A stretch of DNA of 64,000 nt, taken from contig NZ_CP132339.1 of NCBI RefSeq assembly GCF_030944405.1, positions 4,030,001 to 4,094,000 of the forward strand. Reading direction: 5' to 3'. The notes under the pieces are model-generated. The model searched no databases, had not been told where the DNA came from, and was given only the letters and a program-made list of their open reading frames with translations. The DNA is from Janthinobacterium sp. J1-1 (GTDB taxonomy: Bacteria > Pseudomonadota > Gammaproteobacteria > Burkholderiales > Burkholderiaceae_D). The position numbers were made by a program, and so were the translations under genes. Shown here one piece after another: positions 50,706-59,406 of this stretch; the first letter of the stretch is position 1, and each line of letters begins with the position of its first letter.

Positions 50706-52409
50706 ATGCGTACTGTCTTCCACCATACCGCCGCCTCGCTGCCGCTGTCCGGTTTTCATCCGTTTGTGCGCCGCCTGGCCGCGCTGCTGCGCCTGGGCGT
50801 GCAGCGCGTCAGGCAACTGCGCCTGCCGTTTGCGCGCTGGTCGGTGTATGCCCTGCTGATGCTGGTGATCGCCGCCAGTATCGGCTTGTCGGTGGTGATG
50901 GAGCGCGCCAGCAGCGGCATACGCAACAGCATCGGCCCCTTGCTGGAACAAACGCAGGCCAGCGAAGGAGGGCGGCAGGCGATCCATGCGGACGGCGCGG
51001 CGGCCGAGAAAAATGCCATGGGCATTACGCGGCTGGTGCACCTGTTCGACCTGCTGGCGCTGCTGAGCAGCGGCTTCTTGCTGTACCACGTGCGCGCCCG
51101 CTACCGGGTCGAGCAGCAGCTGGCGCACCAGGCCGGCCATGATCCGCTCACCGGGCTGGCGCACCGGCGCTCGTTCGAAACGCGCTTGCGCGGCCTGCCG
51201 GCCAGGCCGCACGCGGTGGTGCTCGGTACCATCGACCGCTTTACGCGCATCGTCGGCGGCCTGGGGCACAGCTTTGGCGACCACATGATCGTGGGGCTGT
51301 TGGGGCGCATGCGCCAGGCCGCCGAGTGCAGCGGCGGCGAAGTGTACCGGCTCGACGGCGCCAATTTCGCCATCCTGTACCAGTGGCCGCGCGAAAGCGC
51401 CGAATTCGAGGCGGCCGTGTCGGCCCTGCGCGACGAGGTGGGCGTGCCCTACAGCTGGCAGGGCCATGAAATCTTCACCAGCCTGAGCCTGGGCGCCGTC
51501 AGCTACCCGCTGCATGGCCGCGAACCGGAAGGGCTGCTGCGCAATGCCGACGCGGCGCTGCAGCTGGCCCGCCGCGCCGGCGGCGACACCCTGGTGCATT
51601 ACTCCGAAGAGATCAACGCCCAGGCCGCCCAGCGCATCGCCACCGAGGCGGCCCTGCGTCATGCCGTCGAACGGGGCGAGCTGGAACTGCATTACCAGCC
51701 GCAGCAGGCGCTCGGCGACGACGCGCTGGTGGGGTTCGAAGCGCTGCTGCGCTGGCGCCGCGACGGTGCACTGGTCGCCCCCGACCAGTTCATTCCCCTG
51801 GCCGAAGAGTCAGGGCTGATCGTGCCGATCGGCGACTGGGTGCTGGAAGCCGCGTGCCGCCAGCTGCAGGCCTGGCAGGAGCAGGGCCTGGCCGTGCCGG
51901 TGGCCGTCAATATCTCGCCGCGCCAGTTCGCCGCACCGGGCTTTTTGTCGCACCTGGAAACGCTGCTGGCCACCAGCGGTGTCAAACCAGCGCTGCTGGA
52001 GCTTGAAATCACCGAAGGCGTGGTGATGGAAGACGCGGAGGCCGCGATTGCCTTGCTCAAGCGGCTGCGCGCCCTGGGCCTGCGCCTGGCCATCGACGAC
52101 TTCGGCACCGGCTATTCCAGCCTGGCCTACCTCTCCCGCTTCCCCATCGACAAGCTCAAGATCGACCAGTCCTTCGTGCGCAATATGGCCAGCGTCGGCG
52201 AACAGCGCGCCATCGTGCAGGCCACCATCGGCCTGGGCCACAGCCTGGGCCTGTCGGTGATCGCCGAAGGGGTGGAAACGGACGAGCAGCGCAGCCTGCT
52301 GTGCGGCTGGCAGTGCGACCAGATACAGGGCTATTACTACAGCAGGCCATTGCCGGCAGCGGCGGCGACGGCATTTTTACAAGGCTGCCTTCAACGGCAT
52401 GCCGCTTGA
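50706..52409 (+). CDS. Membrane EAL phosphodiesterase with degenerate GGDEF domain
   Basis: Protein of 567 residues. Two helices (about 45-65 and 107-125) enclose a short periplasmic loop. The GGDEF domain (about 135-295) has lost its motif: the place reads RLDGANFAIL, so cyclase activity is not expected. The EAL domain (about 305-555) keeps GFEALLRW, IDDFGTGYSSLAYL and VIAEGVE, so it probably hydrolyses c-di-GMP, and the GGDEF part may bind GTP as a regulatory domain. It follows the receiver-only gene after 29 bp and is probably in the same transcript. Confidence 0.9.
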   Translation: MRTVFHHTAASLPLSGFHPFVRRLAALLRLGVQRVRQLRLPFARWSVYALLMLVIAASIGLSVVMERASSGIRNSIGPLLEQTQASEGGRQAIHADGAAAEKNAMGITRLVHLFDLLALLSSGFLLYHVRARYRVEQQLAHQAGHDPLTGLAHRRSFETRLRGLPARPHAVVLGTIDRFTRIVGGLGHSFGDHMIVGLLGRMRQAAECSGGEVYRLDGANFAILYQWPRESAEFEAAVSALRDEVGVPYSWQGHEIFTSLSLGAVSYPLHGREPEGLLRNADAALQLARRAGGDTLVHYSEEINAQAAQRIATEAALRHAVERGELELHYQPQQALGDDALVGFEALLRWRRDGALVAPDQFIPLAEESGLIVPIGDWVLEAACRQLQAWQEQGLAVPVAVNISPRQFAAPGFLSHLETLLATSGVKPALLELEITEGVVMEDAEAAIALLKRLRALGLRLAIDDFGTGYSSLAYLSRFPIDKLKIDQSFVRNMASVGEQRAIVQATIGLGHSLGLSVIAEGVETDEQRSLLCGWQCDQIQGYYYSRPLPAAAATAFLQGCLQRHAA

Positions 52410-52430
52410 ACCATGAAAGGGACAGACACC

Positions 52431-52772
52431 ATGAACATGCAATCGACATCGTTCGACCTGGACGACAACCACGATGAAAAGATCGAAGTGGCCCGCATCC
52501 GCATCGGCCGGCAGAACCATCAAAGCGCCGTGCTGGGCGCCTTTCGCGAAGCCGACCGCCTGCTGGGATCGTGGGTGCATGGCGCCGGCGACCAGGTCGA
52601 CATCGATTTCGAAGTGACCTTCAACGACGGCTATGTCTTCAAGGGCCGCTACGAATTCTGGCGCAAGTCGCGCCGCCGCCCGTCGCTCACGCGCCACGTG
52701 TATGAATCGTTCCTGGCCCTGTGGCAGGGCGGCGGCAGCGACATGTCGCGCTATGCGGTCAGCACGGCCTGA
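52431..52772 (+). CDS. Small hypothetical protein
   Basis: Protein of 113 residues with no signal peptide or membrane segment. I do not recognise a named family. It is acidic at the start (DLDDNHDEKIEVARIRIG) and then has a short beta-rich segment FEVTFNDGYVFKGRYEFW ending in basic residues and a helix. AGGGA eight bases upstream favours the ATG at 52431 over that at 52413. It follows the EAL protein gene after 21 bp and may be its companion. Its 3' end overlaps the convergent AraC gene by 22 bp. Confidence 0.65.
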   Translation: MNMQSTSFDLDDNHDEKIEVARIRIGRQNHQSAVLGAFREADRLLGSWVHGAGDQVDIDFEVTFNDGYVFKGRYEFWRKSRRRPSLTRHVYESFLALWQGGGSDMSRYAVSTA

Positions 52773-53788
52773 GTGCGCCGGTAGTGCGAGGGCGTGCTGC
52801 CGCCATGCCCTGAAAAGAAACGCGAAAACGCCGACGGCGAGGAAAACCCCAGCAGATCGCTGATCTCGGAGACGCTCAGGCCAGGCTGGCGCAGCAGGCG
52901 CCGCGCTTCGGCCAGGCGCACGCCGGCCAGGATGGCCTGGAAATTGGTGGATTCCTTGTGCAGGCGCCGGTGCAGCCCGGAACGCGTGATGGCCATGTCC
53001 GCGCAGACCAGCGCCAGTGGCTGCGACTGCGCCACGCCGTCGTGCTGCCTGAGCAGCTGCGTCAGCCGGTCTTCCAGCTGCATCGAGAATGAATGTGCCG
53101 CGTTCAGGCCGCGCAACTCCAGCCTGGCCTGGCCGCGCAGGATCCGGTAGCTGACCGGATTGTGCAGGGGGTAGGGCGCGTCCGCCAGCGCGGTGGAAAA
53201 GCGCAGGCGGTTGGCTCCCTGGCCGAAGCTGACGGTAAACGGCCCCAGTTCGGTCAGCTGCGCGATGCTGGAAAACGCCTTGCCCGTCAGTTCGATCGCC
53301 ATATGCTGCTGGGTGTCCATCGTGTACTGGCGCACCAGTTTGCTGATCAGCAGCAGATTGCCAAACGCGCTGACGGCGCGCCGGCCTTCGCCTTCGAGTG
53401 TGTATTCCCACACGAAATCGTCGCCCGCGCGCCGCATGCCCAGCTGGTCGACATTGCCGATCAGCGTGCGCAATTGCAGGTAGTCGTCAAAGGCGGCCGA
53501 CAAGCTGGGGGCATTGGTCACCACGCCCAGCACGGTGCTCAGCGGCGCGAACAGCGGGGCCCCCAGCTCGCCGTGAAAGACGTGGCCGGGCATCCAGCCC
53601 TGCTCCGTCAGGTTCAGCATGGCGATATGCTTGGCGCCGGCGATGCGGCCATTGAGCTGCGTCGTTTCAAGCTGGGCGATGCCGGTCAGCTTGCGGAACT
53701 CGTCCGGCCCGATGCCGCGGCTGGCCGCGCCGCGCAAGCTGAGCTGCGCCAGCACGTTCGATACGGTTTTTGGCTGGAAGATGACCAT
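52751..53788 (-). CDS. AraC family regulator (Arabinose_bd N-terminal domain)
   Basis: Regulator of 345 residues. The N-terminal domain of the AraC/OruR/ArgR-like class (about 15-210) leads to the two-HTH DNA-binding region (about 240-340), with MAITRSGLHRRLHKESTNFQAIL and LSVSEISDLLGFSSPSAFSRFFSGHGG. An AAGGAGA site sets the start. It is downstream of the GH3 gene on the same strand but separated by a long palindrome, and overlaps the small gene on the other strand. Its targets are unknown. Confidence 0.9.
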   Translation of the reverse strand: MVIFQPKTVSNVLAQLSLRGAASRGIGPDEFRKLTGIAQLETTQLNGRIAGAKHIAMLNLTEQGWMPGHVFHGELGAPLFAPLSTVLGVVTNAPSLSAAFDDYLQLRTLIGNVDQLGMRRAGDDFVWEYTLEGEGRRAVSAFGNLLLISKLVRQYTMDTQQHMAIELTGKAFSSIAQLTELGPFTVSFGQGANRLRFSTALADAPYPLHNPVSYRILRGQARLELRGLNAAHSFSMQLEDRLTQLLRQHDGVAQSQPLALVCADMAITRSGLHRRLHKESTNFQAILAGVRLAEARRLLRQPGLSVSEISDLLGFSSPSAFSRFFSGHGGSTPSHYRRTQAVLTA

Positions 53789-53822
53789 GCCTGTCTCCTT
53801 GCCGGTGACATGCAGCGCGCAA

Positions 53823-53888
53823 GCCCCGGAGTATTATTGTGGTGGTGTCCGGCGCAGGCCGGACAACGCCATCATAATCCACCGGGGC
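53823..53888. repeat. 66 bp imperfect palindrome between GH3 and AraC genes
   Basis: GCCCCGG (53823-53829) pairs with CCGGGGC (53882-53888), with TATTAT/ATAAT and a GTCCGGC/GCCGGAC core (loop GCAG) between them. It can form one long interrupted hairpin. It may end transcription of the GH3 gene, although no T run follows on either strand. Confidence 0.65.
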
Positions 53889-53914
53889 CGGCGCGGGCCG
53901 CTAGCGGGGGCGCG

Positions 53915-56188
53915 CTAGCGCGACAGCGGCAGCAGCCGGCCGCGCAGCTCCACGCTGCTGCCGGCCGCCTGTTTGTCGCGCGAAGAGCCGCCGATGGCCA
54001 GTGTGAATTTCCCGTCCGGCAGCCGCCACTGCTTTGCCGCCACATCCCAGATGGCCAGCCGCTCGGCTTTGGCGGTCACGCTGACGATCTTGCTTTCGCC
54101 CGGCGCCAGCGTCACCTTCTGCCAGCCGACCAGGCGCTGCGGCGGCTCGCCGGCCGCCGCCGGCAAGGTCGCATACACCTGCGCCACTTCCGCGCCGGCC
54201 ACCTTGCCGGTATTGGCCAGCGTGAAGCTGACCGTCAGGTTGCCGGCCGCATCGACGCTGCTGCTGGCGCCCGTATACGCAAAGCGCGTATATGACAGGC
54301 CGTGGCCAAACGGGAACAGCGGTTCGATATTGTGCGCGTCGTACCAGCGGTAGCCGACCAGCAGGCCTTCGCTGTAGCGCACATCGTTATCGGTGGCCGA
54401 GATGGTTTTCTGCGGCACGTCCGCGTCGCTTTTCGGGAACGTGACAGGCAGCTTGGCCGACGGGTTGACGTCGCCAAACAGCACATTGGCGATCGCCTGG
54501 CCACCCTTGACGCCCGGGTACCATGCCGCCAGCACGGCATGGGTGCTGGCGATCCACGGCATGGTGACGGCCGTGCCGTTTTCCAGCACCACGATGCTGC
54601 GTTTGGCGCGCGCGGCGACGGCGGCGATCAGGGCGTTCTGGTCATAGGCCTGGTTGGCGCGGTCGGTGACGGCGTCGGGCAGGCTCAGCGAGGGCAGGTC
54701 GCCGGCCTCGGTCTGCCATTGCGTGGCAAACACGATGGCCACGTCGGCATTGGCCGCGGCCTGCGCGGCGGCCGCACGGTCGGAACCGTCCAAGTAGGTC
54801 ACCACGGCGCGCGGCGCTTTGGCGCGGATCGCGTCCAGCGGTGACGATTTGTACCAGACGGCGCAGGCCGTCACCTGGCCGCCTATCATGCCGTTCGGGT
54901 CCAGGCAGGCGACGGCATTGCCATCGCGCGGCGGCGTGCCGGCCGCGCCGCCGCCGGACAGCACGGCGACATCGGCATGGCCGCCGATCACCACGATGCT
55001 GTTGATGGCGGCGGCGTCCAGCGGCAAGGCCGGTGCGGACGCCGCCGCTGGCGTATCGTTCTTCAGCAGCACCATCGACTGTTCGGCCACCTTGCGCGCC
55101 ACGCTGTCGCCCAGCGCCTGGTCGATCTTGCCGGCTGGCGTGGCGGGCGAATCGTGGATGCCCAGGCTGATCACGGTGCGCAGCCGGCGTTTTACCATAT
55201 CGTCCAGGCGCGCCATGCTGACCGTGCCGGCCTGCACCGCGGCCTTGAGTTTCTGGTTCAGATGGCTTTTCACGCCAAAGAACCCGACGTCGTCATCGAC
55301 CGAGCCGGCCTGCTCCTCATCGAGTCCCGCATTGACCGACTTGACGGTATCGGTAATCGCCTGGAACCAGTCCGACTGGACCTTGCCCCTGAAGCCCCAT
55401 TCGTTCTTCAGCACATCGGTCAGCAGGTATTTGCTCTCGCAGGATTTGTCGCCATTGACCAGGTTATAGGCGCACATGACGTTGCCTGGCTGGCCTTCCT
55501 TGACGCCGATTTCAAACGGCAGCATATGCAGTTCACGCAAGCTGCGTTCATCGACGATCGAATTGGAGGTAAAACGGTTGGTTTCCTGGTCGTTGGCGAC
55601 ATAGTGCTTGATGGTGGCCACCACCTTTTCCGACTGCGTGCCCAGCGTGCGGGCGACGATCATATTGCCTGCCAACACAGGGTCCTCTCCCGAATATTCG
55701 AAGGTGCGGCCATTGCGCAATTCGCGCGCCAGGTTGACGCCGCCGCCCAGCCCTTCGGTATAGCCCAGTGTGCGCAATTCTTTGGCGATATGGGCGCCGT
55801 ATTCGCGCGCCAGCGCCGTATCCCAGCTGGCGGCCAGCGCAATGCCCGACGGCAGTGGCGTGGCGCCATTGTCGACCGCCGTCAAGGCATTGCCGTTCAG
55901 TTTGAGTTGGCTGACCCCGGTCGATGAATCGGCTGCGTAATAGTCGGCGATGCCCAGGCGCGCGATGCCCGGAATATAGCCGGCGCCGCCCAGCGGACCC
56001 ACGCCGATGCCGGTGCCGTGCACCAGCTGGATTTTTTCGTCCAGCGTCATGGCGGCCACCAGTTGGCTGGCGCGGGTGTCGGCCGATGCGGTGGTGTCGC
56101 CGGCGGGCGTGGTCTCGCTGCTGCCGCAGCCGGTAATCAGCGTGGCGCAGGCGGCCGCCACCATGCATGAAAGCATAGTCTGTTTCAT
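53915..56188 (-). CDS. Glycoside hydrolase family 3 beta-glycosidase, lipoprotein
   Basis: Protein of 757 residues with a lipoprotein signal (lipobox ITGC), so it sits on a membrane facing the periplasm or the outside. GH3 N-terminal barrel (about 50-340), C-terminal alpha/beta sandwich (about 385-620) and a fibronectin type III-like end (about 660-750). The nucleophile Asp is in GKVQSDWFQA, and KHYVANDQETNR and the GEDPVLAG stretch are the usual substrate-binding loops. It removes terminal beta-glucose or similar from oligosaccharides. AAGGAGA precedes the ATG at 56188. Stand-alone gene. Confidence 0.9.
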   Translation of the reverse strand: MKQTMLSCMVAAACATLITGCGSSETTPAGDTTASADTRASQLVAAMTLDEKIQLVHGTGIGVGPLGGAGYIPGIARLGIADYYAADSSTGVSQLKLNGNALTAVDNGATPLPSGIALAASWDTALAREYGAHIAKELRTLGYTEGLGGGVNLARELRNGRTFEYSGEDPVLAGNMIVARTLGTQSEKVVATIKHYVANDQETNRFTSNSIVDERSLRELHMLPFEIGVKEGQPGNVMCAYNLVNGDKSCESKYLLTDVLKNEWGFRGKVQSDWFQAITDTVKSVNAGLDEEQAGSVDDDVGFFGVKSHLNQKLKAAVQAGTVSMARLDDMVKRRLRTVISLGIHDSPATPAGKIDQALGDSVARKVAEQSMVLLKNDTPAAASAPALPLDAAAINSIVVIGGHADVAVLSGGGAAGTPPRDGNAVACLDPNGMIGGQVTACAVWYKSSPLDAIRAKAPRAVVTYLDGSDRAAAAQAAANADVAIVFATQWQTEAGDLPSLSLPDAVTDRANQAYDQNALIAAVAARAKRSIVVLENGTAVTMPWIASTHAVLAAWYPGVKGGQAIANVLFGDVNPSAKLPVTFPKSDADVPQKTISATDNDVRYSEGLLVGYRWYDAHNIEPLFPFGHGLSYTRFAYTGASSSVDAAGNLTVSFTLANTGKVAGAEVAQVYATLPAAAGEPPQRLVGWQKVTLAPGESKIVSVTAKAERLAIWDVAAKQWRLPDGKFTLAIGGSSRDKQAAGSSVELRGRLLPLSR

Positions 56189-56279
56189 TTTGTCTCCTTG
56201 ATGATTGTTATCACGTGCTGTCTTGCGCAGCCGTGTTTTTTTGGAGATAAAACGATAGCATTGCCACAATCAGCAGGCT

Positions 56280-57266
56280 TTACCTGGCGTTGCCTGGCTT
56301 GACCTGCGGTGGCGTGATGGCGCCTTTGTGCCGCCGGCTACCCAAAGTCATCGCATATTCATGAGTAAACAAGGCGCCAAAGAAGAAGATCTGCGCCGAA
56401 TAATAGATCCAGGTGATCAGCGCGACGATGGAGCCGGCCGCGCCGTAGGCGTTGCCGAAGTCGCCGTGGCCCAGGTACAGGCCGATCAGCACCTTGCCGC
56501 CCATAAACAGGATGGCCGTCAGGATGGCGCCGACGATCACGTCGCCCCAGGCGATCGGCGTGGCCGGCAGGTATTTGTAGATAAACGCGAAGATGACGGT
56601 GACGATCACCATCGACAGGCCGGACAGCGCATATTGCAGCAGCTTGCCCGGATCGGTCGGATCGACCCAGCTGCCTTGCAGCGCGGCCAGGCCCGCGTTG
56701 ACGGCCAGGGTCATCATCAGCATCAGGGCCAGCACCAGCAAGAGGCCGAACGACAGGATGCGCTCTTTCAGGAACAGCCACACGCCCGATCCTTCCGACG
56801 GCGGGATCTGCCACAGTTCGTCGAGGCTTTCCTTCAGTTCCGCAAACGCGCTGGTGGCGGTCACCAGCACGATCACGCCGGAGATGATGCTGGCGGCCAG
56901 GCCCTCGTCCGCGCGCTTGGCGCCGGCGATGATGGCCTTCAGGGCGTCGCCGCCCTGGGCGCCGGTCAGGCCGCCCAGTTCCGTCAGCAGGGCCGTGCGC
57001 ACGGCTTCTTCGTCAAAGAAGATGCTGGCCAGCGCCACCACCAGGATCAGCATGGGCGCCAGCGAAAACAGCACATACAAGGTCAGGGCGGCGCCCTTGC
57101 TGGAAGCACGCCGGCCCAGCCAGGCTTCGGCGGCGGCGCGCGCCATCTGCGCCAGTGCGTACAGATAGGATGACCAGCCGCCCTGTTTGACGCGGCTGGC
57201 GATGGTGGCCCTGCGGTCGGCCACGCCATCGTGTGCATCGTGTTGCTGGGGAGTGGTAGTTTCCAA
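56280..57266 (-). CDS. YihY/UPF0761 family inner-membrane protein
   Basis: Membrane protein of 328 residues of the YihY/BrkB family with about six helices. The hallmark is KGAALTLYVLFSLAPMLILVVALAS near residue 60, and GGxxGxLIWIYYSAQIFFFGALFTHEYA near the end. Despite the old name ribonuclease BN, no nuclease activity is expected. The start is a TTG at 57266 with AGGAAC upstream; no better ATG is visible at the family's usual start. It is divergent from the PQQ-type dehydrogenase gene. Confidence 0.87.
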   Translation of the reverse strand: METTTPQQHDAHDGVADRRATIASRVKQGGWSSYLYALAQMARAAAEAWLGRRASSKGAALTLYVLFSLAPMLILVVALASIFFDEEAVRTALLTELGGLTGAQGGDALKAIIAGAKRADEGLAASIISGVIVLVTATSAFAELKESLDELWQIPPSEGSGVWLFLKERILSFGLLLVLALMLMMTLAVNAGLAALQGSWVDPTDPGKLLQYALSGLSMVIVTVIFAFIYKYLPATPIAWGDVIVGAILTAILFMGGKVLIGLYLGHGDFGNAYGAAGSIVALITWIYYSAQIFFFGALFTHEYAMTLGSRRHKGAITPPQVKPGNAR

Positions 57267-57460
57267 AGGGGCAGTTCCTATAGCAAGTCATCAAGGTGGA
57301 TCGTGATGCCACGTTGCGCTTTTCATACGCTTTCTTCGGTGCGCGTGCGCACGCAAGGGCAAAATCAGGCAGGCACGGCATTGATGTGCGCTCGGTTAGG
57401 TGCCGTACAGAGCAGGGCAGGGCGCGGCCCGACACTTGCAGTTCACACAAGAGGCCAACC

Positions 57461-59254
57461 ATGCGAACTTCCTTCACCCTTGCCATGCCTGCCATCCTCG
57501 GCGCCATCGCTTTGTGGTCCCACCCGGCACACGCCCAGCAGGGCGACGGCACCCATGTCGGTATCGCCGCCGCCATCGTCAAGCCCGACAAGGTCGAGGC
57601 CACGCCTGAACGCGTGGCCGGCGTCAAGGCGCCGCCCGGCTTTGCCGTCTCGGTGTTTGACTCGGGCCTGAAAAATATCCGCATCGTCGCGGTGGCGCCT
57701 GACGGCACGATTTACGTCAGCCGGCGCGACCAGGGCGATGTCCTGATGTTCAAGGATGCCGATGGCGATGGCCGACCCGATGCCGCTCCCGTGACCGTGG
57801 CCAGCCGCGCCGGCGCGCATGGCCTGGCGATCCGCGACGGCAAGCTGTACCTGGCCACCGTCAAGGAGGTGTTCGTGGCCGATATCCTGCCGGACGGGCG
57901 CCTGTCGCCATTGAAACTGATTATCGGCGACCTGCCCGACGCGGGCCAGCATCCGAACCGCACGCTGGCCTTTGGCCCGGACGGCATGCTGTATATCAGC
58001 GCCGGTTCGACCTGCAATACCTGCAATGAAAGCAATCCGGAAAACGCCACCTTGCTGCGCGCGTCGCCCGACGGCAAGCAGCGCAGTATCTTTGCCTCTG
58101 GCCTGCGCAACATGATCGGCTTCGACTGGCAGCCGCGCACCGGCGAACTGTGGGGCATGGACCACGGCATCGATTTCCTCGGCGACGACGACCAGCAGGA
58201 AGAACTGAACAAGATCGAACTGGGCAAGCAGTACGGCTGGCCGCACGTGTATGGCGCCGGCAGCATCTACCCGCAAAGCACGCCCGTCGGCGATATCAGC
58301 AAGGAAGAGTGGAAGGCGCGCAGCACGCCGATGGAGCTCGGCTACACGGCCCACGCGGCGCCGATGCAACTGCTGTTCTATCGCGGCGCGAACTTCCCGG
58401 CCGAATACCAGGGCGACGCCTTCGTCACCATGCGCGGCTCGTGGAACCGCAGCACGCCCTCCGGCTATGAAATCGTGCGCGTGCGCTTTGCCGATGGCCA
58501 GGCAAAATCGATCGAACCCTTCGTCGGCAGCTTCCTGACGGACGGCGGCAAGACCCATATCGCGCGTCCGGTAGGCCTGGCGATGGCCAAAGACGGTTCG
58601 CTGCTGATGGCGGACGACGCCAATGGCGTGCTGTATCGGATCGCCTACACCGGCAACGCGGCGCGCGGCGCCATGCTGCCAGCCGCTCCCGCCGCGCCGA
58701 TGCAGCAGCAGGCGGCGCAGGGCACGAACGTGCCGCTGGCGCTGGTGCGTCCCGAAAGTGTCGGCGGTGGCAAGCTGGCGGTCAGCAGCAATGCCTTTGC
58801 CAGCAACGCCATGCTGGCCGCCAAGTACAGCGAGTATGCGGATGGCGTGTCGCCGCCGCTGTCCTGGTCGGCCGTCGCGGGCGCCAAATCCTATGTCATC
58901 ATCATGGAAGACCCGGACGCGCCGCAAAAGCCGTTCGTGCACTGGCTGGCCTGGAATATTTCGGCCACCGTCACCAGCCTGCCCGAAGGACTGCAGGAGC
59001 AGCCGCGCCTGACCGAACCGGAAGGCGTGCTGCAGGGGCGCACCACGCGCGGCTCGACCGGTTACTACGGTCCGCGTCCGCCGGTGGGCGATCCGGCCCA
59101 TCATTATCACTTCCAGGTGTTTGCGCTCGACACGGTGCTGTCGCTGCCGTTCGGTTCCGACCGCGACCAGCTGCTCAAGGCGATGCAGGGCCATGTGCTG
59201 GCCAAGGGCGAGCTGATGGGCCGCTACAAGCAGGTGCAGCCGCCGCTCAAGTAA
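57461..59254 (+). CDS. PQQ-type sugar dehydrogenase fused to a YbhB/YbcL PEBP domain
   Basis: Protein of 597 residues with a Sec signal (about 1-25, ending AHAQ). Residues about 50-400 form a six-bladed beta-propeller of the soluble glucose/sorbosone dehydrogenase type: APPGFAVSVFDSGLKNIRIV, GQHPNRTLAFGPDGMLYIS, and RNMIGFDWQPRTGELWGMDHGIDF. A linker of Ala, Pro and Gln (about 400-430) leads to a phosphatidylethanolamine-binding-like domain (about 430-595) with YADGVSPPLSWSAVAGAKSYVIIMEDPDAP and GRTTRGSTGYYGPRPP. It is probably periplasmic. GAGG precedes the ATG. A terminator follows. Confidence 0.9.
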   Translation: MRTSFTLAMPAILGAIALWSHPAHAQQGDGTHVGIAAAIVKPDKVEATPERVAGVKAPPGFAVSVFDSGLKNIRIVAVAPDGTIYVSRRDQGDVLMFKDADGDGRPDAAPVTVASRAGAHGLAIRDGKLYLATVKEVFVADILPDGRLSPLKLIIGDLPDAGQHPNRTLAFGPDGMLYISAGSTCNTCNESNPENATLLRASPDGKQRSIFASGLRNMIGFDWQPRTGELWGMDHGIDFLGDDDQQEELNKIELGKQYGWPHVYGAGSIYPQSTPVGDISKEEWKARSTPMELGYTAHAAPMQLLFYRGANFPAEYQGDAFVTMRGSWNRSTPSGYEIVRVRFADGQAKSIEPFVGSFLTDGGKTHIARPVGLAMAKDGSLLMADDANGVLYRIAYTGNAARGAMLPAAPAAPMQQQAAQGTNVPLALVRPESVGGGKLAVSSNAFASNAMLAAKYSEYADGVSPPLSWSAVAGAKSYVIIMEDPDAPQKPFVHWLAWNISATVTSLPEGLQEQPRLTEPEGVLQGRTTRGSTGYYGPRPPVGDPAHHYHFQVFALDTVLSLPFGSDRDQLLKAMQGHVLAKGELMGRYKQVQPPLK

Positions 59255-59297
59255 CATTTTCACAGCGTCTCCTGGTCTGGACACCCCAGACCGTTGG

Positions 59298-59331
59298 CCG
59301 TCACGGCAAGATCGCCGTGACGGTTTTTTTT
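59298..59331 (+). terminator. Rho-independent terminator after the PQQ-PEBP gene
   Basis: CCGTCACGGC (59298-59307) pairs with GCCGTGACGG (59314-59323) across a 6 nt loop, followed by eight T. It lies 44 bp after the stop. Confidence 0.92.
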
Positions 59332-59406
59332 CGTGTCCTTCTGGCGAACAGCCACTCGTGGCGGGACTTGCTAGAGTAGAGGTTTTTACCGAGATCAGGA
59401 GGCTGC

